Assembly: GCA_946894095.1 (NCBI GenBank)
Contig: OX335661.1
Location: 17,434,120 to 17,498,119, forward strand
From: Incurvaria masculella
Taxonomy: Eukaryota; Arthropoda; Insecta; Lepidoptera; Incurvariidae
Direction: 5' to 3'
DNA: 64,000 nt
The notes beneath the pieces are model-generated. The model saw nothing but the letters and a program-made list of their open reading frames with translations. It did no database searches and had not been told where the DNA came from. Positions 43,201 to 52,300 of the stretch are shown here, piece after piece; the stretch's first letter is position 1; each line of letters starts with the position of its first letter. The position numbers and the translations under genes were made by a program.

Positions 43201-46200
43201 CTGTGCGTTGTTGTAGTTGGTTCTTTACTCGAAAAGGAACATCTTTTGTTCGACGTTGGCGACGTTGTCGTCGTTGATCGTCGTTGTTGATGTCGAAAAC
43301 GGAACCCTATTACTGCGTGCAATTGTATTCGGTGCGGTGCGTACCTATTCGCTGCTCGCCGATTGTGCGCGGCGCGTACAATTGCATCGAGGTCGCGTAT
43401 GCGCGCTCGTCGATTGTATCTCGTTCACTCGCGTCGCGGTCGCGCCGCGCCGAAGTGTCTTATAATATTTGGACGCTCGTCCGCTCCGCTGTAGCGCCAC
43501 AGAGCAGCGCTGTGCAACAATCGAATAATGTAGATTTGTATTCGAATGAATCGAATAACGGGAACAATCGAATAATTCGATTGTTTTTATTCGCAATCGC
43601 CTATCGCTAGCCTACGACCAGTGTTTCCAATGATATAACGAAAACAAATTTTGACATGACAGGAAGGTACATAAGGTCGGGGCGTTTATTTTGAGTGGTC
43701 GCATGATGGGTCTACGACCAGTGTTTCTCATGATAAAACGAAAACAAATTTTGACATGACAGGAAGTTAGATCAGGTCGGGGCGTTTATTTTGAGTGGTC
43801 GCATGATGGGTCTACGACCAGTGTTTCCCATGATATAACGAAAACTAATTTTGACATGACAGACAGGTAGATCAAGTCGGGACGTTTACTTTGAGTGGTC
43901 GCATCATGGGTCTACGACCAGTGTTTCCCAAGCTATAACGAAAACAAATTTTGACATGACAGACAGGTAGATCAGGTCCGGGCGTTTATTTTGAGTGGTC
44001 GCATGATGGGTCTACGACCAGTGTTTCCCATGATATAACGAAAACAAATTTTGACGTGACTGGAAGTTAGACCAGGTCGGGGCGTTTATTTTGAGTGGTC
44101 GCATGATGGGTCTACGACCTGTGTTTCCCATGATATAACGAAAACAAATTTTGACATGACAGACAGGTAGATCAGGTCGGGGCGTTTACTGTGAGTGGTC
44201 GCATGATGGGTCTAGGACCAGTGTTTCCCATGATATAACGAAAACAAATTTTGACATGACAGGAAGTTAGACCAGGTCGGGTCGTTTATTTTGAGTGGTC
44301 GCGTGATGGGTCTACGACCAGTGTTTCCCATGATATAACGAAAACTAATTTTGCCATGACAGACAGGTAGATCAGGTCGGGGCGTTTATTTTGAGTGGTC
44401 GCATGATGGGTCTACGACCAGTGTTTCCCAAGATATAACGAAAACAAATTTAGACATGACAGGAAGGCAAATCAGGCTGGGGCGTTTATTTTGAGTGGTC
44501 GCATGATGGGTCTACGACCAGTGTTTCCCAAGATATAACGAAAACAAATTTAGACATGACAGGAAGGCAAATCAGGTCGGGGCGTTTACTGTGAGCGGTC
44601 GCATGATGGGTCTAGGACCAGTGTTTCCCATGATATAACGAAAACAAATTTTGACATGACAGACAGGTAGATCAAGTCGGGACGTTTACTTTGAGTGGTC
44701 GCATCATGGGTCTACGACCAGTGTTTCCCAAGCTATAACGAAAACAAATTTAGACATGACAGGAAGGCAAATCAGGTCGGGGCGTTTACTGTGAGCGGTC
44801 GCATGATGGGTCTAGGACCAGTGTTTCCCATGATATAACGAAAACAAATTTTGACATGACAGGAAGGTACATCAGGTCGGGGCGTTTATTTTGAGTGGTC
44901 GCATGATGGGTCTACGACCAGTGTTTCTCATGATAAAACGAAAACAAATTTTGACATGACAGGAAGTTAGATCAGGTCGGGGCGTTTATTTTGAGTGGTC
45001 GCATGATGGGTCTACGACCAGTGTTTCCCATGATATAACGAAAACTAATTTTGACATGACAGACAGGTAGATCAAGTCGGGACGTTTACTTTGAGTGGTC
45101 GCATCATGGGTCTACGACCAGTGTTTCCCAAGCTATAACGAAAACAAATTTTGACATGACAGACAGGTAGATCAGGTCCGGGCGTTTATTTTGAGTGGTC
45201 GCATGATGGGTCTACGACCAGTGTTTCCCATGATATAACGAAAACAAATTTTGACGTGACTGGAAGTTAGACCAGGTCGGGGCGTTTATTTTGAGTGGTC
45301 GCATGATGGGTCTACGACCTGTGTTTCCCATGATATAACGAAAACAAATTTTGACATGACAGACAGGTAGATCAGGTCGGGGCGTTTACTGTGAGTGGTC
45401 GCATGATGGGTCTAGGACCAGTGTTTCCCATGATATAACGAAAACAAATTTTGACATGACAGGAAGTTAGACCAGGTCGGGTCGTTTATTTTGAGTGGTC
45501 GCGTGATGGGTCTACGACCAGTGTTTCCCATGATATAACGAAAACTAATTTTGCCATGACAGACAGGTAGATCAGGTCGGGGCGTTTATTTTGAGTGGTC
45601 GCATGATGGGTCTACGACCAGTGTTTCCCAAGATATAACGAAAACAAATTTAGACATGACAGGAAGGCAAATCAGGCTGGGGCGTTTATTTTGAGTGGTC
45701 GCATGATGGGTCTACGACCAGTGTTTCCCAAGATATAACGAAAACAAATTTAGACATGACAGGAAGGCAAATCAGGTCGGGGCGTTTACTGTGAGCGGTC
45801 GCATGATGGGTCTAGGACCAGTGTTTCCCATGATATAACGAAAACAAATTTTGACATGACAGACAGGTAGATCAAGTCGGGACGTTTACTTTGAGTGGTC
45901 GCATCATGGGTCTACGACCAGTGTTTCCCAAGCTATAACGAAAACAAATTTAGACATGACAGGAAGGCAAATCAGGTCGGGGCGTTTACTGTGAGCGGTC
46001 GCATGATGGGTCTAGGACCAGTGTTTCCCATGATATAACGAAAACAAATTTTGACATGACAGACAGGTAGATCAGGTCCGGGCGTTTATTTTGAGTGGTC
46101 GCATGATGGGTCTACGACCAGTGTTTCCCAAGATATAACGAAAACAAATTTAGACATGACAGGAAGGCAAATCAGGTCGGGGCGTTTACTGTGAGCGGTC

Positions 46201-48850
46201 GCATGATGGGTCTAGGACCAGTGTTTCCCATGATATAACGAAAACAAATTTTGACATGACAGACAGGTAGATCAAGTCGGGACGTTTACTTTGAGTGGTC
46301 GCATCATGGGTCTACGACCAGTGTTTCCCAAGCTATAACGAAAACAAATTTTGACATGACAGACAGGTAGATCAGGTCGGGGCGTTTATTTTGAGTGGTC
46401 GCATGATGGGTCTACGACCTGTGTTTCCCATGATATAACGAAAACAAATTTTGACATGACAGACAGGTAGATCAGGTCGGGGCGTTTATTTTGAGTGGTC
46501 GCATGATGGGTCTACGACAAATGTTTCCCCAGATATAGCGAAAACATATTTGGTCATGACATGACATGTACAACACATGAAATTGAACTGAACCGTTCCT
46601 CCGAGAAATATTGGAGTTTCTTTTCGTCATAGAATATGTCAAAAACTAGCGGTCGAAGCCCGACTTCTACCCACCCTAACTATTCAATGAAATAAATATT
46701 ATTATCATCACATTTTCTGGAAAAAAAAAAACCGGCCAAGTGGTATTCGGACTCGCACACGAAGGGTTCCGTACCATTGTACAAGTATTAACCCAAAAAT
46801 AACGTTTTTTGTGTTAAAAACCCCATTTAATTTTTATTATTATTTTATTTTAGCTATTTGTTGTTATAGCGGTAAAATAAATACACACTCCGTGAACATT
46901 TCAGCTGCCTACCTAAGGCCCTGTGACAGACGGACGGACGGACGGACAGCGGAGGCTTCACCCTTTGGGTACGGTACCCTAAAAACGAACCAACAAAACA
47001 AAACATATTATTTATGTCATTTATTCTTTTCACGGAGTTTTCCTTCTGTTCATGTTATTAATTATTCTGTGCCGCCGACAAAAACTACAAAAATCCGCCC
47101 GCCGAGCTATCTGCCAAGGTCATGTGACTTGTCCTGTTGCGACCGCAATGGACGTACTTGTGGACGCACGTTCCATGTGGAGGCGGATATTTGCGGCCGA
47201 CCCAATGCTCGTAGTGTCCGCTAGGCTTGAGAAGGAGAATTTAGCACAAATACGTAATGACAGTCGTGGCACAACGGTATTAGTGTCGTATTTTTGCTGC
47301 GAAGTTCAGAACCACACAAATCTGAGTTCGGTTCCTGGAAACATCACTTTTTTTATATTACAATAAATATATTTTTTTTTATGATATTTTTATTTATTTA
47401 TATCTTGCTAACCGAAAGTTACTAACTGGTGTCAAAAGTTTCGGCTTTAGATCTCAATAACATTTGATTGAGAATTTTACAGCGCCATCTATGGAGTTGA
47501 GCTAAATGCTCGTAGGTTTTTGGTTCGGAACTGTGTTCCAGCTAGAGTTGCGATTTCGAAACCGCCGCCACGCGCCGCGTCCCGCGCCGATGCGGAGAGG
47601 CGTGCGCCCGCTTCGAAGCATCGCAGCGGACTGAGGTTACCGAAATGGCGATAGATAGTCGCCAAGAGAACGAAAGGGAAAGGGATACTTTACGGTGCTC
47701 AGAAATTTTGTCGTAAGTCCAAAATTAATTTTTTTGATGCTTTGAATGAAAAATTGTATCCAAATGCAACAATAATCATTCAAAAATTTGAAAATCATGA
47801 TGCAAATATAATGTGAGATTACTAGCACTGTAATTAATACCAATTTTGAGAAATTAAGCATTATGTGAAAAAATCGACCTATTTTCGCGATTTTTTTCTA
47901 TCGGGCCAATGTTATGCTATTGGAACAATAATCATTCAGATTAAGCGGATATAAGTCAAGTTTCATGTAACGCAATTTTAGCATGATTAGTTCAATGTTC
48001 TCTGAGAAATTAAGACAAAGCTAAGTGCGATTTAGCGTCATACGGAGCCTTAACAAATGCTGGTAAATGTTTTGGAATAAATGTGGGCCTTCAACATTGT
48101 TAGAACATAGTGAATATCGACAATTATTGCACTATACTTTCTTTTGTAAATTGTTTTTTTTTTGTGGCGTAATAAAGAATTTTCAATCAATCAATCAATC
48201 ATTATTTTTTATAAATAAGTGGGGTAATTTCCAAGGTTTTGATCTACGCTACCTTTTGTCAGGTGTCACGAGGTATCGAGATACGATATTTTTCTTTATT
48301 TTTTGAAAATGATCAAAATACCAGTTATAAGCCCTTGTAACTTTTAGGGTTTCATACTCGAAGGGTGCCAATGGTACCCTATTACTAAGCCTCCGCTGTC
48401 CGTCCGTCCATCCATCTGTCGCAGAGCTGTATATTATGAACCGTAATAGGTAGGCAGCTAAAATTTTCAGAGTGTGAATTTTGTGACGTGATTTCTTTGA
48501 GTCAAATCTTTTATAATGGAACGGAACCCTTCGTGTGCGAGTCCGACTCGCACTTGGCCGGTTTTTTTACATTTGTAGTATATCCTCTTTTGAAAAGTCT
48601 GTGGAAAACCAGTTTCAAGGCTGAGGTTGGCTATTCGTACGAAATGATCGAGGATTCGATTTTTTTAAGTTTTGCGAGTAACTCTAATCTCTTACTTCTT
48701 CTTGTTTCAGGTGATGGCGTTGAGTATGTGGTCGAGAACGGAAAGAGAATTTACCACAAGATTGCTGACAGCAAAGAAGACTTGACGGAGGCGCCCGGAG
48801 CCCCGGCACGGACGAGCAGCATGGACAACGATGCAGAGTGGTTGCCTTGA
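31240..48850 (+). CDS. Lipocalin, apolipoprotein D-like (269 aa), next to the telomere
   Basis: Exons 31240-31362, 33998-34152, 34344-34411, 34931-35082, 38191-38362 and 48711-48850 join with GT-AG ends and matching phases (0,2,1,0,1). The signal peptide is residues 1-20 (MANRLLAAAVALALVAGAVG). Lipocalin motifs are G-x-W in MLGVWY (residues 42-47) and T-D-Y in MATDYVNYAAIF (128-130). Paired Cys residues and an N-glycosylation site NFT are present. Family members are secreted barrels that bind small hydrophobic ligands such as lipids or pigments; the ligand here is unknown. The C-terminal extension after the barrel (about 190-269) is rich in Asp, Ile and Lys. Introns contain five MITEs, SINEs, a LINE remnant, foldbacks, 17 copies of part of exon 5 and a satellite array. 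Confidence 0.93.
31479..31768 (+). mobile_element. MINE-2-like MITE copy 5
   Basis: From AAAACCGGCCAAGTGCGAGT to ACGAAACCCTAAAAAAG in lipocalin intron 1. Only three GGAC units remain (31697-31708). The end has substitutions (AAGTACGAAACCC), so this copy is older or truncated in function. Confidence 0.87.
32001..32351 (-). mobile_element. MINE-2-like MITE copy 6 with the longest (GTCC)n
   Basis: From TTTTAGGGTTCCGTACCC to CACTTGGCCGGTTTTTT. The (GTCC)n run at about 32056-32125 has some 17 units, the longest with copy 2. It is in lipocalin intron 1. Confidence 0.88.
32352..33049. other. Lipocalin intron 1, part with nothing recognised
   Basis: No named repeat, exon or RNA gene seen. Confidence 0.45.
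33050..33600 (-). pseudogene. Jockey-like non-LTR retrotransposon fragment, rearranged
   Basis: On the minus strand, about 33550-33450 encodes a segment with HPSGSRQFWS and ANFCRSSLPPL, typical of the endonuclease-RT linker of Jockey-group LINEs. It is followed by CKVMERALSRY and then KYLERNELI and a frame-broken RT region down to about 33134 (WHKALL-like and GLQPEQ-like remains in shifted frames). The middle is deleted, frameshifts are present, and an inverted duplication forms a hairpin at 33358-33417. It is dead. Confidence 0.75.
33358..33417. repeat. Hairpin-forming inverted repeat inside the LINE fragment
   Basis: CTAGATACTTCACCAACT and AGTTGGTGAAGTATCTAG are perfect complements, extended outward by TCTCT/AGAGA, with a loop of about 13 bases. 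Confidence 0.85.
33601..33997. other. End of lipocalin intron 1, nothing recognised
   Basis: AT-rich; the acceptor is CGTATTTCAG. Confidence 0.5.
34412..34754. other. Lipocalin intron 3, left part, nothing recognised
   Basis: A CpG-containing stretch (GAGCGATCGAG, GACGGCGCGTTCGAG) lies at 34550-34610. No named repeat seen. Confidence 0.4.
34755..34895 (+). mobile_element. Degenerate SINE body fragment
   Basis: CTGTAGGTCCCGTTGGTAAG, GTTGATCCCGCTCTGCTTGG and TACCACTGCATTGAA resemble the 5S-head-type SINE body in forward orientation. Confidence 0.5.
35083..35710. other. Lipocalin intron 4, left part, T-rich repeat-like sequence
   Basis: T-rich tracts at 35380-35410 and 35459-35470 are followed by GAACCGATTTTGATGATTTT and a segment of a type common in lepidopteran dispersed repeats. 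I cannot assign a family. Confidence 0.4.
35711..35909. mobile_element. 199-bp inverted-repeat element carrying TTAGG repeats
   Basis: ACCGACTTCAAAGGAAAAGC (in 35711-35740) and its exact complement GCTTTTCCTTTGAAGTCGGT (in 35880-35909) give 30-bp perfect ends including the A/T runs. The centre (35812-35857) contains about eight TTAGG units, one mutated to TTAGA. Confidence 0.8.
35812..35857 (+). repeat. Interstitial telomeric (TTAGG)n repeat inside the inverted-repeat element
   Basis: About eight TTAGG-type units on the plus strand, as in the terminal array. It is flanked on both sides by the arms of the 35711-35909 element. Confidence 0.85.
35913..36720. mobile_element. Foldback element with 74-bp perfect terminal and 62-bp perfect internal inverted repeats
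   Basis: The arm 35913-35986 is the exact reverse complement of 36647-36720 (starts AAAGAACCCCGCACAAATCG). A second pair, 36280-36341 and 36572-36633, is also exact. Between them are about three related units of roughly 120 bases containing GTTGACAGCTGTCAAC-type palindromes at 36200, 36325, 36447 and 36572. No coding capacity is seen, so it is a non-autonomous element. Confidence 0.85.
36856..36903 (-). mobile_element. SINE fragment next to MITE copy 7
   Basis: GGGCGGGATCAAACCTTG and GGAAGGGGACCTAAAG match the 5S-head-type SINE body. It ends exactly where the MITE begins. Confidence 0.6.
36904..37209 (-). mobile_element. MINE-2-like MITE copy 7
   Basis: From TTTTTAGGGTTCCGTACCC to ACTTGGCCGGTTTTTTTT, with a short (GTCC)n run at 36960-36985. 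SINE pieces flank it on both sides (36856-36903 and 37210-37312), so it probably inserted into a SINE. Confidence 0.88.
37205..37312 (-). mobile_element. SINE 3' fragment adjoining MITE copy 7
   Basis: GACATGGATGGCTAATACTA, TTACCGTTATGATATTAGCC and GGTGCCATGCCAGGACCTT are the SINE 3' end in reverse. Confidence 0.7.
37313..38190. other. End of lipocalin intron 4, nothing recognised
   Basis: AT-rich; the acceptor for exon 5 is TTAATCGTGGCAG. Confidence 0.5.
38232..40728 (+). repeat. 146-bp tandem array: 17 copies of the lipocalin exon 5 end plus splice donor
   Basis: GGCAGGAGAGAAAGTC recurs every 146 bases from 38346 to the divergent last copy at 40682, exactly 16 steps without indels. The first copy is the true end of exon 5. 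Each unit holds about 112 bases like the exon, a donor (GTCG or GTCA followed by GTAAGT; GTAAAT in the last), and about 34 bases of intron ending in a pyrimidine-rich stretch and CACAG. Reading through from exon 5 stops at 38586, so only the first donor yields the full protein. Some variants (ATTATCAACGAC) recur with two-unit spacing, which indicates local amplification. Confidence 0.95.
40729..42067. other. Lipocalin intron 5, part with nothing recognised
   Basis: It includes a pyrimidine-rich tract at 41560-41605 and short AT-rich runs. No exon or named repeat seen. Confidence 0.45.
42075..42180 (+). mobile_element. tRNA-like sequence, probably a SINE head
   Basis: AGCTGGTTGGTGTAGCGCG resembles a tRNA D-arm with A box, and a perfect B box GGTTCGAATCC is at 42141-42151, followed by a T run as a polymerase III terminator. 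The T stem contains a C-T mismatch and no acceptor stem forms, so it is not a working tRNA gene. Confidence 0.45.
42468..42595 (+). repeat. Direct tandem duplication of 64 bp
   Basis: Two adjacent copies start with GTAGCGCAGTGATGAAAACG at 42468 and 42532 and end in AATTGATAGGTAAATT. They differ at a few bases in the T-rich middle, so the duplication is recent. Confidence 0.9.
42776..43101 (-). mobile_element. MINE-2-like MITE copy 8
   Basis: From TTTTTAGGGTTCCGTACCC to CACTTGGCCCGTTTTT, with (GTCC)n at 42835-42885 interrupted by CATCC and GTCTGT. The body has extra bases near 43010. Confidence 0.87.
43102..43611. other. CpG-rich stretch in lipocalin intron 5
   Basis: Rich in CGTCG and GCGCG between 43140 and 43510, followed by TCGAATAA-type simple repeats at 43515-43590. 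A short MITE-like piece (AAAACGGAACCCTATTACT) is at 43296-43315. Open frames here look like composition effects. Confidence 0.4.
43612..46555 (+). repeat. 100-bp satellite, about 29 monomers, with a 12-monomer higher-order repeat
   Basis: GTGTTTCC recurs every 100 bases (43621, 43721, 43821 and so on) without length change. Monomers contain ATATAACGAAAACAAATTTT and GAGTGGTCGCATGATGGGTC. The block from about 43660 to 44860 is repeated almost identically at 44860 to 46060, 1200 bases on, giving a 12-monomer higher-order unit. The last units at 46060-46555 are rearranged from the same monomer types, and the final one is diverged. No protein frame is maintained. Confidence 0.95.
46722..46985 (+). 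mobile_element. MINE-2-like MITE copy 9, partly deleted
   Basis: From AAACCGGCCAAGTGGTATTC to GGGTACGGTACCCTAAAAA. Compared with full copies it lacks the GTTACGGTTACTGAG part and the CTTAGTAATAGGGTTCCG stretch, and has four GGAC units. Confidence 0.83.
47254..47345 (+). mobile_element. Candidate SINE head with A and B boxes
   Basis: The A-box-like TGGCACAACGG is at 47267-47277 and the B-box-like AGTTCGGTTCC at 47325-47335, followed by a T run. The boxes are 48 bases apart, and no tRNA fold is apparent. The body does not match the SINE family elsewhere in the window. Confidence 0.4.
47346..48340. other. Lipocalin intron 5, right part, nothing recognised
   Basis: A GC-rich patch lies at 47560-47640 (CGCGCCGCGTCCCGCGCCG). 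The rest is AT-rich with CAATCAATCAATCAAT at 48185-48200. Confidence 0.45.
48341..48568 (-). mobile_element. MINE-2-like MITE copy 10, internally deleted
   Basis: From TTTTAGGGTTTCATACTCG to CACTTGGCCGGTTTTTTT, about 100 bases shorter than full copies. The microsatellite is nearly gone (GTCCGTCCGTCCATCC). It lies 142 bases before the last lipocalin exon. Confidence 0.82.
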
Positions 48851-48945
48851 TTGTGTAGGTACTTGTCCTGTGACAAGTATTACGCCTTTTTACATTTTGG
48901 TTGTCACAATCAGAGCTGCGAACATTATATGCTAAATTGTATCCA

Positions 48946-48951
48946 AATAAA
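48946..48951 (+). terminator. Poly(A) signal AATAAA of the lipocalin gene
   Basis: Canonical signal 96 bases after the stop codon at 48850. Cleavage would be near 48970, about 0.4 kb from the first regular TTAGG repeats. Confidence 0.7.
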
Positions 48952-48970
48952 AAAAAGTGAACATCTTCGA

Positions 48971-49368
48971 CAATATATTGATTAGATTTATTTTATTAGA
49001 TAAATTGTAAAAATTGGGCTCACACAGCTCACAGTTATAAGTGTGACAATATCTATGTTCCTAGTGAAATGAAATTAAATACATTTGTAGTTTTTTTAAT
49101 TGGTTTATTTGAAAGTTCATCAATCTATAATTGTTTTAAAATTTCTTGAACATAATAAACGAACCGACAATACGTGGAGCGCAATTAAGGTCTTCCCGCT
49201 CAACTCCCCATACAAACGGGGAAAGAAGATGGTGCGGCACTCAGCGCTACCCGCAGCAATTAGGTCAACTCCATACATTTCGCGTCGAATCGGTAAAGAA
49301 CTGTCAAATGCGGGGAGGTAAACGCCTATTTCGCCTGCTCGTCTAGTCAAGTTAGCTAGGTCTAGTTA
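48971..49368. other. Short subtelomeric spacer between the lipocalin gene and the telomere array
   Basis: Contains CCGCTCAACTCCCCATACAA and GGGGAAAGAAGAT (49198-49230), shared with 15340-15375, so a dispersed repeat fragment is present. The last 20 bases (CAAGTTAGCTAGGTCTAGTT) are a degenerate lead-in to TTAGG. Confidence 0.6.
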
Positions 49369-52300
49369 GTTAGGTTAGGTTAGGTTAGGTTAGGTTAGGT
49401 TAGGTTAGGTTAGGTTAGGTTAGGTTAGGTTAGGTTAGGTTAGGTTAGGTTAGGTTAGGTTAGGTTAGGTTAGGTTAGGTTAGGTTAGGTTAGGTTAGGT
49501 TAGGTTAGGTTAGGTTAGGTTAGGTTAGGTTAGGTTAGGTTAGGTTAGGTTAGGTTAGGTTAGGTTAGGTTAGGTTAGGTTAGGTTAGGTTAGGTTAGGT
49601 TAGGTTAGGTTAGGTTAGGTTAGGTTAGGTTAGGTTAGGTTAGGTTAGGTTAGGTTAGGTTAGGTTAGGTTAGGTTAGGTTAGGTTAGGTTAGGTTAGGT
49701 TAGGTTAGGTTAGGTTAGGTTAGGTTAGGTTAGGTTAGGTTAGGTTAGGTTAGGTTAGGTTAGGTTAGGTTAGGTTAGGTTAGGTTAGGTTAGGTTAGGT
49801 TAGGTTAGGTTAGGTTAGGTTAGGTTAGGTTAGGTTAGGTTAGGTTAGGTTAGGTTAGGTTAGGTTAGGTTAGGTTAGGTTAGGTTAGGTTAGGTTAGGT
49901 TAGGTTAGGTTAGGTTAGGTTAGGTTAGGTTAGGTTAGGTTAGGTTAGGTTAGGTTAGGTTAGGTTAGGTTAGGTTAGGTTAGGTTAGGTTAGGTTAGGT
50001 TAGGTTAGGTTAGGTTAGGTTAGGTTAGGTTAGGTTAGGTTAGGTTAGGTTAGGTTAGGTTAGGTTAGGTTAGGTTAGGTTAGGTTAGGTTAGGTTAGGT
50101 TAGGTTAGGTTAGGTTAGGTTAGGTTAGGTTAGGTTAGGTTAGGTTAGGTTAGGTTAGGTTAGGTTAGGTTAGGTTAGGTTAGGTTAGGTTAGGTTAGGT
50201 TAGGTTAGGTTAGGTTAGGTTAGGTTAGGTTAGGTTAGGTTAGGTTAGGTTAGGTTAGGTTAGGTTAGGTTAGGTTAGGTTAGGTTAGTTAGGTTAGGTT
50301 AGGTTAGGTTAGGTTAGGTTAGGTTAGGTTAGGTTAGGTTAGGTTAGGTTAGGTTAGGTTAGGTTAGGTTAGGTTAGGTTAGGTTAGGTTAGGTTAGGTT
50401 AGGTTAGGTTAGGTTAGGTTAGGTTAGGTTAGGTTAGGTTAGGTTAGGTTAGGTTAGGTTAGGTTAGGTTAGGTTAGGTTAGGTTAGGTTAGGTTAGGTT
50501 AGGTTAGGTTAGGTTAGGTTAGGTTAGGTTAGGTTAGGTTAGGTTAGGTTAGGTTAGGTTAGGTTAGGTTAGGTTAGGTTAGGTTAGGTTAGGTTAGGTT
50601 AGGTTAGGTTAGGTTAGGTTAGGTTAGGTTAGGTTAGGTTAGGTTAGGTTAGGTTAGGTTAGGTTAGGTTAGGTTAGGTTAGGTTAGGTTAGGTTAGGTT
50701 AGGTTAGGTTAGGTTAGGTTAGGTTAGGTTAGGTTAGGTTAGGTTAGGTTAGGTTAGGTTAGGTTAGGTTAGGTTAGGTTAGGTTAGGTTAGGTTAGGTT
50801 AGGTTAGGTTAGGTTAGGTTAGGTTAGGTTAGGTTAGGTTAGGTTAGGTTAGGTTAGGTTAGGTTAGGTTAGGTTAGGTTAGGTTAGGTTAGGTTAGGTT
50901 AGGTTAGGTTAGGTTAGGTTAGGTTAGGTTAGGTTAGGTTAGGTTAGGTTAGGTTAGGTTAGGTTAGGTTAGGTTAGGTTAGGTTAGGTTAGGTTAGGTT
51001 AGGTTAGGTTAGGTTAGGTTAGGTTAGGTTAGGTTAGGTTAGGTTAGGTTAGGTTAGGTTAGGTTAGGTTAGGTTAGGTTAGGTTAGGTTAGGTTAGGTT
51101 AGGTTAGGTTAGGTTAGGTTAGGTTAGGTTAGGTTAGGTTAGGTTAGGTTAGGTTAGGTTAGGTTAGGTTAGGTTAGGTTAGGTTAGGTTAGGTTAGGTT
51201 AGGTTAGGTTAGGTTAGGTTAGGTTAGGTTAGGTTAGGTTAGGTTAGGTTAGGTTAGGTTAGGTTAGGTTAGGTTAGGTTAGGTTAGGTTAGGTTAGGTT
51301 AGGTTAGGTTAGGTTAGGTTAGGTTAGGTTAGGTTAGGTTAGGTTAGGTTAGGTTAGGTTAGGTTAGGTTAGGTTAGGTTAGGTTAGGTTAGGTTAGGTT
51401 AGGTTAGGTTAGGTTAGGTTAGGTTAGGTTAGGTTAGGTTAGGTTAGGTTAGGTTAGGTTAGGTTAGGTTAGGTTAGGTTAGGTTAGGTTAGGTTAGGTT
51501 AGGTTAGGTTAGGTTAGGTTAGGTTAGGTTAGGTTAGGTTAGGTTAGGTTAGGTTAGGTTAGGTTAGGTTAGGTTAGGTTAGGTTAGGTTAGGTTAGGTT
51601 AGGTTAGGTTAGGTTAGGTTAGGTTAGGTTAGGTTAGGTTAGGTTAGGTTAGGTTAGGTTAGGTTAGGTTAGGTTAGGTTAGGTTAGGTTAGGTTAGGTT
51701 AGGTTAGGTTAGGTTAGGTTAGGTTAGGTTAGGTTAGGTTAGGTTAGGTTAGGTTAGGTTAGGTTAGGTTAGGTTAGGTTAGGTTAGGTTAGGTTAGGTT
51801 AGGTTAGGTTAGGTTAGGTTAGGTTAGGTTAGGTTAGGTTAGGTTAGGTTAGGTTAGGTTAGGTTAGGTTAGGTTAGGTTAGGTTAGGTTAGGTTAGGTT
51901 AGGTTAGGTTAGGTTAGGTTAGGTTAGGTTAGGTTAGGTTAGGTTAGGTTAGGTTAGGTTAGGTTAGGTTAGGTTAGGTTAGGTTAGGTTAGGTTAGGTT
52001 AGGTTAGGTTAGGTTAGGTTAGGTTAGGTTAGGTTAGGTTAGGTTAGGTTAGGTTAGGTTAGGTTAGGTTAGGTTAGGTTAGGTTAGGTTAGGTTAGGTT
52101 AGGTTAGGTTAGGTTAGGTTAGGTTAGGTTAGGTTAGGTTAGGTTAGGTTAGGTTAGGTTAGGTTAGGTTAGGTTAGGTTAGGTTAGGTTAGGTTAGGTT
52201 AGGTTAGGTTAGGTTAGGTTAGGTTAGGTTAGGTTAGGTTAGGTTAGGTTAGGTTAGGTTAGGTTAGGTTAGGTTAGGTTAGGTTAGGTTAGGTTAGGTT

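Noticed and set aside
43612..46555. Regularly spaced repeats resembling a CRISPR array
   Set aside because: The whole 100-bp unit repeats head to tail with no unique spacers, and the genome is eukaryotic. It is a satellite.
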